From: Notospermus geniculatus
Taxonomy: Eukaryota; Nemertea; Pilidiophora; Heteronemertea; Lineidae
Assembly (NCBI GenBank): GCA_002633025.1
Contig: NMRB01001406.1
Span: 50,458 to 114,457 of the forward strand
Direction: 5' to 3'
Length of the DNA: 64,000 bases
The notes under the pieces were generated by a model that saw only the letters and a program-made list of their open reading frames with translations, did no database searches and was not told the origin of the DNA. Shown here piece by piece: positions 1 to 10,800 of the stretch. A program made the position numbers and the translations under genes. The number at the start of each line of letters is the position of its first letter. Within the stretch, counting starts at the first letter, position 1.

Positions 1-125
1 ATTTGAAATCGGGAAGTAGTGTAGAGATAGGATGCAGGTATCAATGAAGGGGCATACAACCTATCTGACATGAATGTTATCCTGAGCCCATGGAGTGGAT
101 TGGGAGGATCTGCCCCCAGAGTCCA

Positions 126-288
126 GCAGACGGTATCTTCTCTCCAAGTTTTCTCACATCCTATGGTACTGATTGAAACATATTTGAAGAAAGGTTGTTC
201 CTGTGAACCATCTGAAGAAGGTTTCTTCAAATTTTTTCCAATTTATTTCCAAGGATTTTAGAAAACTTCAACAGAAGATACCGTCTGC
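126..288. repeat. Fold-back element
   Basis: Arms of about 28 bp (126-153 and 261-288) are inverted copies with a few mismatches, around a 107-bp centre. It lies just 3' of CERS exon 8b on the gene's strand. No coding content is seen. Confidence 0.6.
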
Positions 289-398
289 TCAAATTTGGGA
301 GCAGATGAGTTAAGGGGAGCTTCTGATGCTAGCAACACCAGGATTGACATGGCAGGAACAACACCAAACAGAGAAAAAAATACCAAAAAAATACATAC

Positions 399-555
399 AG
401 ACTTTCTGAACACAAGCCCAAAAGCAATTTTACAAATGAAATATGTCCACACGCAGTGTAATGCCACTAGCGAACACAGAAGCAGTTGCATCACGCGGCC
501 GGAAGTGAAATAGGAAGTTATGGGCTCCGCGTCAACCAAAGTTGGCCAAACTAAC
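399..555 (-). CDS. CERS: CERS alternative exon 8b (last TM exon)
   Basis: A 157-bp exon read on the minus strand, bounded by an acceptor (ccacag just above 555) and a donor (gtatgt from 398). It starts with one base that completes a Trp codon and ends in phase 0, exactly like exon 8a, which has the same length. The protein runs LVWPTLVDAEPIT, then 22 residues, then WTYFICKIAF. The AxPIT and WxYFI blocks have the same spacing as in 8a. The TLV, LH and W-x-Y-x-I-x-(K/R)-x-A positions recall vertebrate CERS last-helix segments. Identity to 8a is only about 25 percent, so the duplication is old. It is probably a mutually exclusive exon of the CERS gene to its right. It could instead be a remnant of a separate CERS paralogue, but no other CERS exon was found between 556 and 7877 apart from 8c. 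If unspliced, the frame continues to a stop at 258. Confidence 0.72.
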
Positions 556-1060
556 CTGTGGTTAGAAGAATACAATGTTTCTGTGAGATGTTTGAAAAAG
601 GGAAGCTAGGGTTGGTATGGGAGGGAGTCCTATGCGCAGGGAGGTACGGTACCAAACGAAGACAAAGATAATAAGTTATGACGGTCAACTCAGCACGAGT
701 CAGAAACAAATGTTATACTTGTACATCTGTTCAAAATCGCCCGCAACTTTGGGCCTCACCATTGCTAGGCCTACTTATTGATGCACCATCGCTCCATTTA
801 GGAAAACCCGGAGCACATAGAATCAGACATGTATATATGAACTCCTGTAGTCTAATCCTACTTTTCATGTTGATTGGTTGCCAAGCGATTTCATAATCAC
901 AGAACCCCGTCAACACATTTCTCACGTGTCGCCTTTCACAGATTTCCAACACGGTGCATAATCCTGATAAATCTGCAGCAATGATACCTGACCTGAAACT
1001 AATAGTTGTATCTACGAAATGCACGGAGTTGGCTAAATGACGAAAAAGTTTGATAATAGT

Positions 1061-1174
1061 GAGCTTCTGCAAGCGCCCAGTTAGGCTCTACGATGACGTT
1101 TATCTATTGTGCGAGTGCACCCAAACAATTGATAAACGTAGTCGTATGGCCTAACCGGGCGCTTGCAGAAGCTC
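1061..1174. repeat. Fold-back element, 114 bp
   Basis: A near-perfect palindrome: arms starting gagcttctgcaagcgccc at 1061 and ending with the complement at 1174, and the centre also pairs (acgtttat with ataaacgt). It is a MITE-like element in the presumed CERS intron between exons 8c and 8b. The rest of 556-2360 shows nothing I recognise apart from weak inverted segments around 1637-1742. Confidence 0.7.
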
Positions 1175-2360
1175 TCTATTATCTAGATGAGGTCTGGTGT
1201 ATTACTGAACTACTGAAGGGCATGGGATGAAGTTACATGGCGGTGCTGAAGATATCACTCCATTGGACAAAAGACCATGATTCCCTGAGAATCCCAGAGG
1301 TACCAGGTCCCACCTGGTTTGGTCGGGATTCCAGGTCTACAAACAGGATCCCACCTCACATCCAGATGGAATCCTGGTGAAAAATGAAATGGGATCCCAT
1401 TGGAAGCCCCTACGCATCAGAAACTATATTGTTAAGTAAAATAAGTAAAAAAAATATGAGATGAAATTGTGCGGTGAAATATGAGTGCAGTGGAAGTGAA
1501 TTGTGCAAAATGCACACTGGAATGTTCAAGTTGAACTTCCCATGGTCAGAATATGGTAGCTTTATGGTTTTTCAAACTTGAGGTCATTGCTAGTAATGGG
1601 TAGAACCTGGCAAAACTCGGCCAATTCCACACAGCTGCGAGTTTGATCCAAGTTTCTGAATATACCAATTCAGGGCCTACCGTGTTCATGCACTCATCTA
1701 CGTGTGAGCCCTTACTCAGCATATTCAGAAACTTTGATCAAAATTATGAATGTGTGGAGCGGGCTTATGAATAAGTTGGGGTCTTGGACACGGTAGTATG
1801 GCTTCAAGCTTCAGTGACTGGCGATTCTTTGAGGTGATTCATCTAGGCAAGCAGGATACCCTTAGAATGTTCAAGGAGAAACCACTGCCTCACGGTTCCG
1901 TCATTTGGTTATATCGGACCAACAGCAAGTCCATTCAGCGTGTTCTACAGGAAAATCACTTTTAGGAACCTATGTTTTAACTGGGCAAGTAAACTCGCCG
2001 TTTCACGGTGCCCCGTGAATCCCTAATAAGTGTTGGAGTATGGAAGATGGTAAAAAAGAAACTGCTTGGGGATGCACCGAGTCATAGCATCGGTAGACGA
2101 TATGTCGAGCTTGGGGTACACGAACACCACAAGACGTATCAAACAGTCAAATGCTCATGCAATAAGTGACACCATCACTCTTCACACAACAATGTCTCTC
2201 TAACACAGACGAAATCAAACTCTGGGAGATGGGCTCATGTAAAAGAATCGGACAATTGCCATGTTGTTGTTTTTTTATATTCATGAATGTGTCTTTATGA
2301 GAGAAGGCCGAGACGGACAAGAAAAGATGAAGTTTGAAAGATAGATGAGTTTCATTGGCA

Positions 2361-2478
2361 GTCATCTTGCCAAAATTAGGTCATCGTCATGGTGATTTCC
2401 CCACCGGAGCTGAGAAAACCAATCATCTGCCTCTGGAAGAAAATTGCCATGGTGATGACCTAAATTTGGCAAGATGGC
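2361..2478. repeat. Fold-back element, 118 bp
   Basis: Arms of about 36 bp (2361-2396 and 2443-2478) are inverted copies with a few mismatches; each contains gccaaa and atggtgat-type blocks. It is MITE-like and lies in the same presumed intron as the 1061 element, to which it is not similar. Confidence 0.65.
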
Positions 2479-2881
2479 TGCCAGGGAAATTCACCTGAAG
2501 GCCTGGAAGGTTTTGAGGCTGACAATGTTATGAATCAATGCCAAGGATCAAAGACAAAGCTATGGTGATTATGCATTTGTCAAGCACGGCAGACACATGC
2601 CAAATTTTGTTGAAATTCATGCACAGTTTTGATTTAGAAAGAAAAGTGGACATGAATTCACGAAGAATGAATTGGTCACTGTAAGGTTACTTTGCCAGCA
2701 TGATACCTTCATTAGTCCGCGCGGTTGATTCTTTGACTTCATTTTAAGAAGGAAAAACACCCATAGAGGAAACGTCAAGACTAAGACTAAGTCACCACAA
2801 CACCAGCAGGTGGCACTCTTAAAGAATGTCAAATTTTTCAAAAGTGCCGCCTGATCGGTGACAAGATTAGGATGCGTATAC

Positions 2882-3041
2882 CTTGCCGCCTGATCTAACG
2901 GCGTAGTACGCGATACGGCAGATGAAATAAAACCAGAAGACGTGTAGTGCTTGCAGGATACACAGAAATATGTTGTAAATGTAATAAGCATGAAGGTCGC
3001 CAATGTATCGCGTGGCCTCAAACATCGTGCTCTCTATAATC
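2882..3041 (-). CDS. CERS: CERS alternative exon 8c (last TM exon)
   Basis: A 160-bp minus-strand exon with acceptor ctttctttcag just above 3041 and donor gtatac from 2881. The first base completes a codon and the end is phase 0, as in exons 8a and 8b. The product begins IIESTMFEATRYIGDLHAYY and carries ALHVFWFYFICRIAYYAVR followed by SGGK. The spacing from the start to the conserved Trp is 8 plus 27 residues, identical to 8a and to vertebrate CERS as I recall it. Identity to 8a is about 50 percent, concentrated in FEA, YY-YN and WFYFI-R-AY-A-R, while the residues between Ala and the tyrosine pair differ. If the donor is not used, a stop follows four codons on, so it most likely splices to a shared downstream exon. 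No frameshift or stop is seen within it. Confidence 0.82.
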
Positions 3042-4101
3042 CTGAAAGAAAGTGGCGAATATTTCTGTTATAATATCAGCAACCAGCTGTTGACTCAATT
3101 TGATGGAATGGTTGCATCCCACTGGTTTATAGGCAGATTTAGGGTTATTCTGGGGCAAACAATGAGAAATCAACAAAGAATTAGGCCTAGTGATGTCCAC
3201 AGTCTTATTTTCATGCGTCATTTGACAGAAATTTGGAAGAGATGAGATAGACTGAATTTAAGAGCAGAAAGGAATAAAAATGCCTAACATACTAAAAATA
3301 AAATGCACTGAATGAAAGTTATGAAGAATTAGGCAAATGATATTGCTATGGGGGAAAAGTTCTGTTTTGTTTTGTAATGTTCTGCCTGGATGGTCGTTAA
3401 GGGGGCGGTAGTGGAAACATACAGCGCCGTTTTAGTGCGGCGGTCGAAGGTTGAACCGTCTTATTTATGAATAACCATGTATTGTTAATAAAATTAGGCG
3501 TCAAGGACAAGCTGATCATGGTTCGCTGCCAAAACCTACACTCTTTCAAAACTATTGTCCAGCACAATGCTTTTGTACACCCGGTGCGTCCGTGCGCATA
3601 GGCCTATTTTAATGACAATAAGGAGGTTACTTTAATAGCCCGCGTATTTCGAAAAGCGTAGGCGTGTTTNTGTTGTAAATGTAATAAGCATGAAGGTCGC
3701 CAATGTATCGCGTGGCCTCAAACATCGTGCTCTCTATAATCCTGAAAGAAAGTGGCGAATATTTCTGTTATAATATCAGCAACCAGCTGTTGACTCAATT
3801 TGATGGAATGGTTGCATCCCACTGGTTTATAGGCAGATTTAGGGTTATTCTGGGGCAAACAATGAGAAATCAACAAAGAATTAGGCCTAGTGATGTCCAC
3901 AGTCTTATTTTCATGCGTTATTTGACAGAAATTTGGAAGAGATGAGATAGACTGAATTTAAGAGCAGAAAGGAATAAAAACGCCTAACATACTAAAAATA
4001 AAATGCACTAAATGAAAGTTATGAAGAATTAGGCAAATGATATTGCTATGAGAGAAAAAGTTTTGTTTTGTTTTGTAATGCTATACCTGGATGGTCGTTA
4101 A
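2971..4101. repeat. Direct duplication, 700-bp period
   Basis: Bases 2971-3400 recur at 3671-4101 with a constant 700-bp offset over most of their length and only a few differences. The second copy begins exactly one base after the single N at 3670. The left limit in copy 1 falls inside CERS exon 8c. This looks like an unmerged contig or haplotype overlap and not like a biological duplication. Confidence 0.85.
3671..3741 (-). pseudogene. Truncated second copy of CERS exon 8c
   Basis: The first 71 bp (in transcript order) of exon 8c, including the ctttcag acceptor, are repeated here. The exon is then cut off by the N at 3670, before the part coding for the last helix. As it stands it cannot be used, having no donor and no helix. 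It is probably the end of an allelic contig, so the exon is likely present once per haplotype. Confidence 0.75.
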
Positions 4102-4479
4102 TATCGATAATTTAGATTTTCAAGATTGCTAAGGACAACAACTCTCAAATGTATCAGGTTGTCCACCATTGTTTGAGAGTTAATATGGACCCATTTTTTG
4201 TCCAACCAAACAATAGGGTCCTCGGACAACTTCATCTCTTTTTAGGACTCAGAGTGGATGACTGGGGAATACTTTCATGCCAGGTGCTACCCACTGAAAA
4301 TGGCCAGTGCAGAATGAAATGGACAAGATGAACTTAACAGGCAGTAACCATGGTAACAACATCAACATCCACACTTGACATCCAAATTAAAATGAACGGA
4401 AACAGAACTGCAAGAAAAATCGACGGTCTCAACAAAAGAATACGATTATCTAAAATTTCTTTTGATAGTATGACATATG

Positions 4480-4595
4480 GGCCCGTATTTTAGAATGCTC
4501 CTCACCTAAAAGTTCCTTAAGGCTATTGTTCTCAACAGGAGAACAATAGCCTTGAGGAACTCCTTTATGTTGAGAAGCATTCTAAAATACGGGCC
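4480..4595. repeat. Fold-back element, 116 bp
   Basis: Inverted 20-bp ends (ggcccgtattttagaatgct at 4480 and its complement ending at 4595) with a further internal palindrome around ctattgttctc. The ggcccgtatt-type end recurs in variant form in several unrelated fold-backs of this window. Confidence 0.75.
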
Positions 4596-5968
4596 GTAAT
4601 GTTCCTATCTTTCGTGATCTTGCTAAAACTTGCATCGCAAGACTTATAATTTACTGTAAACTGTTCGTAGTGCGTTTCTGAGCAAAATGGATATGATACT
4701 TGTCCAACGTCACAGCACAAGTGAGGCATTATTGGATGGTAAGTTAAGGTATGGTACTTTTGGATGCCACGCTGTCGCGTCACTGCAGTCTCTCAACATT
4801 AGGTATTACCCCAACTGGTTCTTTGACATCTTGACAGGTCAGTGCTGATTTGTACAGGATGGCTAATTGTACAGTATTAGTCAAAAGACAAACAAAACCA
4901 CAACAAAACTGCATAAAAACCAAATCTTTCCAACGATGGCACAATCCCCCATGCCACGAACTCCTAGAATGGTAAGCAAAACGCCCCGAGACGGATCAGA
5001 CACATGCATCATGCATTCAAAAAAATCAAACCATGCTACGCGAGTGCAAAGCTTATACCTTGCGTGCGAACCCGCTCCCCCTACGTACCGACAAAAAATT
5101 TAAATGCGATAAAGCGGTGCAAAGGTGCGACTGGACGGCCCCAAATTCCGATAGCTAGTAAACAAGTTCAGCATCATAACAAAGGTGATGGCATTCGGTC
5201 ATTTGATTAGGGTCAGAAATGAAAGTCTACGGTATGTAGTGGTTGTCCATTGCTTTTGGTCTCAGTTATTTGTGCTTATGCATTCTACGCTAATTGCACT
5301 TATATACAGCAGATGTCATATTTAAATGTATGAAAAAACAAATGTACATGAACACATGGCAGTATGCGCGGTAGCATAGGGCACTGTGTTATCCTTTCCT
5401 GTAGATGTGCAAAACAAGTGAATAGGTTTGTCTTGAAATGAATTTACCCCCGTCAAAATGATGGTGATGCAATGTGATGCAACTCACACACCCAGGCTCT
5501 CCAAACTCCCTCACCGGATTCATACTCAGCGTGGTAAAATGAAGCATAAATGAGGTATGAATGAGGCATGCCAAACCCACAGGCAGGGAAAATACGACCC
5601 ATGCCAAGCTGACATGCAAAATGAACTTGAGGGAATCACCAGGAAAATGGATGGTCAGCAGAACAAGATGGCAACCTAGACACAAATCCAGGGTTGGTCC
5701 CGACCCTTGCTCTTGTCAATGAAGAATTTTTGGTCAGAAACTGCACCTCAGAGCAATCAGAACAAGTCTTGATGGATAATGATAGTTTTTCCGATCAGGT
5801 TGGGGATCGATGTTTGAGAAGGATCGCAGGATTTTTTGTTGGAGAATTGATACCAAGTCTGACCTCAAGTACAATGAAATCTCCAGAGGTGCTACACCGT
5901 AACAGAATAACCAACCACCACTAAGTCATGCAACAAGTGCACAGGGTCCTCTGGAACTTCCTCCTTTG
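4596..5968. other. No gene recognised
   Basis: Presumed CERS intron sequence between exons 8a and 8c. Short frames occur on both strands but none has splice-bounded similarity to a family I know. I looked specifically for further exon-8 copies using the W-x-Y-x-I signature and found none. Confidence 0.5.
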
Positions 5969-6098
5969 GCCTTGTGTATGGGTTATCAATTTGTATCCAC
6001 CAACCCTGTGCATGGGTTATCAATTTGTATCCACCGACCCTGTGCATGGGTTATCAATTTGTATCCACCGACCCTGTGCATGGGTTATCAATTTGTGT
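5969..6098. repeat. Tandem repeat, 34-bp unit, about four copies
   Basis: The unit contains gggttatcaatttgtatcca, and the copies differ by one or two bases. The repeat gives a short repetitive open frame that I do not regard as a gene. Confidence 0.85.
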
Positions 6099-7877
6099 CA
6101 AGGGTGGGACTTTGGTCAAGTGTAGGATGCCCCAACCAGCAATAACGACAGCGCTCAGATCTCTCGTTCAGCACTTTGACCCAATTATGAGTCAACAAAT
6201 AATGGAAGCAACGACATCTGCAATTCAAGTGTTACTATGGAGATCAGTACTAGGGAATTCTATCACATAGAGATATGTATTTAGGCCCATAAAATGAAAA
6301 ATGCCATATTGATCACCCCACAAGCAGAGATGAGAGACCAGGCCAAAGATAAAGCAATGGAATTATTCCATTCAACAGACGTGACAAATGGAATGGGAAG
6401 ACCAATGAAAGAGGCCACAATGTTCAAAAATAAGTCCAAAGAAGATTTCGCAAATCCAATCTTTGTATCCTCTTGAAATGGTTTCAATGCCGGTCAGCAA
6501 TGACGAAATTAGGGCACTGAAAACAGCCCCTGGCCCTGGCTGAGAAATTTACATCTTTTTTAGTCCGGTATTTGAATAAATATGTCATTTGTATGTTGTG
6601 CATTCAGCAACTATTCTATGGAGCTATGTCGACTTCTTTGGGATAGCTAGTACAGGGTTAGTCTATGTTGAGGGAATTTGGAGAGGCTTAATAGTGGTTA
6701 TAGCTTTTTTTGAATTATTAACAGAAACATTGTCAGAGGAGTCGTTCATGGATTGAACGATCACTTCTTTAGTTAGGTGTCACCGAAAGGACCACACAGT
6801 GCAAGGATATCAGCTATTAAAATGTGAGCGAGTAAAGTAATGTCTAAAATGAACACATGGCCACAGAAATCTTTCAGTCCCCAACACCTCTTATCCATGT
6901 CACTTCATTGGTGAAGTGTGTTGCCAAAGGCTACAAACTGATAAGGACTCAAGCATAATGCGCAAACTTCTCATGTAATTTACAACTCAGACTTGACGTT
7001 TAGAGTTGTACTTTGTATTCTGTACTGGTGTTTCACTGTCCACAGTTATGACAGTGAAAAACAGACCTTTTTTCATGATGAGGTTTTTCAGCTTTTTTCA
7101 TCATACAAATTGCCTTGGAGTTGAATTCAACACAAAGGTTGGCAATTGTCATGATTTGACCTATCAAATCTGACATAATCAGTCACGAATTCGAGACACG
7201 ATTAAAAAATCATAAAATGTATGAACTGTCCTTGGTTCAAGGATATGTTCAGTTGGATCAAGTCAAAACTAGGATAGAAATGAGGAGAGCCCAAAAATGT
7301 CCACGTGTTCATGGATTCTGAAAAGTTGTTCAGGTAAAGTGCACCATATCCATTTTCAGACATTCTGTTACAAGACCACCAGATCCATGTGTTAATTAGA
7401 TTATAATTATCACGAGGACTAATTAGATAAGGCTACATGCAAATGTAGTAGAGGCAGGCTGTATGATGCTGGACAGTAATGGTTCATACGCGGTACGGGA
7501 AAACTGACTGGGTAGGAGGTCAGATGCAGGGACGATGGAACACAGGGCAGGCTTCTTGTATACGGACACTGAGAAAGCAAAACTGATCTACAACTCTCGT
7601 CAACCCAAAGTCAAGTCAAGTTTGAAATCAAAAACTGATAATACGGCCCTCAAATGGCACATCACTTCTTTTTCTGTTTTTCTCTAGGTTTACGCATGGT
7701 TTATGAATCTTAGTAGGAGCACCAAATCTATTTGGCATTTCCTGGCCAATCTGACCAGCATTTACCAAACTTCAGCCTGCCCTGTGACCTTGATCCCTCG
7801 ACCAACCCCAGGCAAGTCCTCCGCCTATGACACCAGCAGCTGAATTCTCATCAGCGGTTCAAACTCAGTGTATCTAC
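6099..7877. other. No gene recognised
   Basis: AT-rich, presumed intron between CERS exons 8a and 8c. No exon, RNA gene or strong repeat was recognised. Confidence 0.45.
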
Positions 7878-10800
7878 CTTTCCATATCTTATTGCCAGGT
7901 AGGCCGTCCGTCCAATGAAATAAAACCAAATGGCACTCAGCACCAAGAGCAGTAGTAAAAATGAATTATAGAAATAGTAGATGTGGGCCATGCCAGTTAT
8001 GGGATGGGCCTCAAATAGTGAGTATTTCAATATCCTGCAAAAAGGGAAGAACATTGATTTTGTTAAGAAAGTACATAAGGAGTGGAGCGGGATGGCATCG
8101 GGGGCGATGCCGAGTGCAGAGAGTGTACAGATGCTGAAGCCCCTGTGAAGATGGCGCCATTATTGAGAAGGATATTGTATGCCTGACCCACATTTTGTGA
8201 CCCCTATTAAATCTCAAATGCTCCATGTGTTTTGGAGACAGAGTGTCGCCCCTGTGAGTTGAGGGATGGCAAATCTGAACGAATCTTAATAGATGGGCCT
8301 AGAAACCTAAATGTAGCAGATCTTCATCAAACAGGCCCATTGGCATTTCACATTATCTTCATCATTAATGCTTTCACTATCAAAATATATTCTGTCAATT
8401 TCAAAATTTTCTGTCAATTCTGTCAACTTCAAAAAAGGTAAAAAAAAGGCTAAAAAGGGCCTAAACCCAAACAAGTAAGTATTCATTGGAAAATACTCAG
8501 TGAGAGCTTTCCGATAGATATCTATGTTGGAGGGTTCCTACGACCTTCTAGAATCCTATATGTATTTTTGTCATATCATGCCAAACATTCTTCTCCTCAG
8601 CAAAAAAGTCAAGTGGATTGGAATCAGCATAGAATATCTTCATCAAGAAATCGACTTCTTCACAATCGACCTCAGCAATAAAAGAAAAACAAGGGAAACA
8701 ATCACAGCCACCAATTCACAACGTTTTCAAATTTGCATGGGGTGCATTTGACAATATATCTGAACCTGTTCATGCTAGGTGACATTTTACACAAATCCAC
8801 ACCAATATCTATTCTACACTAGTTGAACTCAAAGTGTAGTCCATTTCAGCAGCACCCTCTATGCTAGGGGCTTTGTCCGAGTTGACATATAAGCAGTACA
8901 GGGTAGGGTAGGGAGGTCTGATGCCATTGGTTCACGATCTGCTTTGTATAATTCAAATTCAACCAATCCCTAATCTGTGAGTCCTATTTTATATTTTTGA
9001 ATTCAGAATGTTAAGTTTTAAATCTATTCAAAGCATTCAACCGTCAGAAAATGTCGACGGGATATCCGCTGTGCAATTTGAGGATTAATCCTTGAGAAAA
9101 ATCAAAGTCATAATTGAGCAGGAACAAAATGGTGAACAAGGTGATGCCAAAAAAATAGGTAGGAACTGAAATAAAGATATTCAAAGCGAAATTGTGGTCA
9201 ACTACAAATCAACTTCAAAACTACTCATGAATATCTAAATCATATTTTAGATACCGATGGGTTGAACTTATCATCTGATACTGAATTATAATTGGGTAAC
9301 CTTGAAAGTGCAGTCATCAACAGTTTAATTTGTGGATGACCCAATCTGCTTAACGATGGATGAAATTTACACAAAACAGCCTATCTTATTGGCGAACACG
9401 GGACACTCACGGAAGACATTTTCAATCAAACTTCAGCACTGACTAATCGTGCAATAAGCATTTACAAGAACAAGTATACATGTACAAAACACGGTCTAAC
9501 TTCTCAAAACAACTGGAGATGGATCTCTTGCAGCGGAAATGACAACGCTTGCATAACAAACATCACGTGTCGAGCATCGCATCAACAGCGGAAGAGTTTA
9601 CGTCATTTTTTAATTCAAGTTTTGGGGGCGCAAGGGAAGATGTGGACGAAGACTTACCATAATGGGAATATTACAAGACGAGTGATGAACCAGACGACAG
9701 CAAAGACCACAAACATGGCATCACAGAGTTTCTGTTTTCGGACATATTTGGCCATTTTTGCACCCTGCAAGTGTAAAATACATTTTGATCGCATCAAACA
9801 AATAAGTACATGAACACGATCACGATCAGCAGCATTTTGAGTCAGGGAATCAAGAGTTGGGTACAAGATACGCCATCTGCTGTAGTCTGCAGACAATACT
9901 GCACAACTGCGATGGAATGCAGGAGGATACTGGAGTCTCTGTGGAAAACATGTGACCCACTCCAGTAAAAGTATAGGGACATGTCGCAACCCAGGAAAGT
10001 GTTAATGGCCTCAGAACACAATAGCTGAAATGAACGCCTCTGCAGTTTGACAATAGTAGTGGACAGCAGCCATAACATTTGAGTAAACTGATGACCAATG
10101 ATGATCACCTCTGATCCATCAAAATTCACAAAGCTCAATTTAGAAACCAACAAATACTTGGCTTATCTCAGACCAGGAACTGTAACAAGGTTGCGGGTCA
10201 ACAAAATACTTTTATTTCTTACATAAATAGGTCACCTATCAGACTTTGTGCGGTCACAACTGATAAATCATGACCATTAATCACGTGCTCTTTGTATTGA
10301 GGTTAATCTTACTCGCTACACAAACAATACAAAAGTATCAGCAGAACAAATCATACAATTCGGATTGGACTCTCTCTGTTTAGATTCTAGCATTTTTGTC
10401 AAAACATGCACAACGAAACTGACACAGAGTAGACTCTCTTGCAAGCAAAGGAAATTGACTTCAGGCTGTGCACGGTTTATTCCCACTTCGCCCCTTCCCA
10501 TTTCGCCCCCTAACGGTAAATCCATTAAATACGGTACTGGTAGCTAACCCTAATAACCATTAGGGGGCGAATTGGGAAAGGGCAAAATGGGAAGACACCG
10601 GCTGTGCAACAAGTTCCCAAAAGAAGCAGTCCTAAATAAAATCTAGATCCGACCAGAAGTCCAAGTTGTACTTTGGGCAATGGCCAACATGCAAAGAAAA
10701 TTAGGTTGTTGCCCTAAACTGTCAGAACTTTATTTTCAAGGGTTGATTAACTTTCTGGCAGGAGACCAAGAAATGACGACTATGTCTTACCTCCATCCAA

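Noticed and set aside
5928-6270. Repetitive open frames (MGYQF repeats)
   Set aside because: They arise from the 34-bp tandem repeat and are open in several frames.
6281-6487. Minus-strand open frame with hydrophobic segments
   Set aside because: No splice sites in the right phase and no WxYFI or loop motif. It does not match CERS exon 8 spacing or any family I know.
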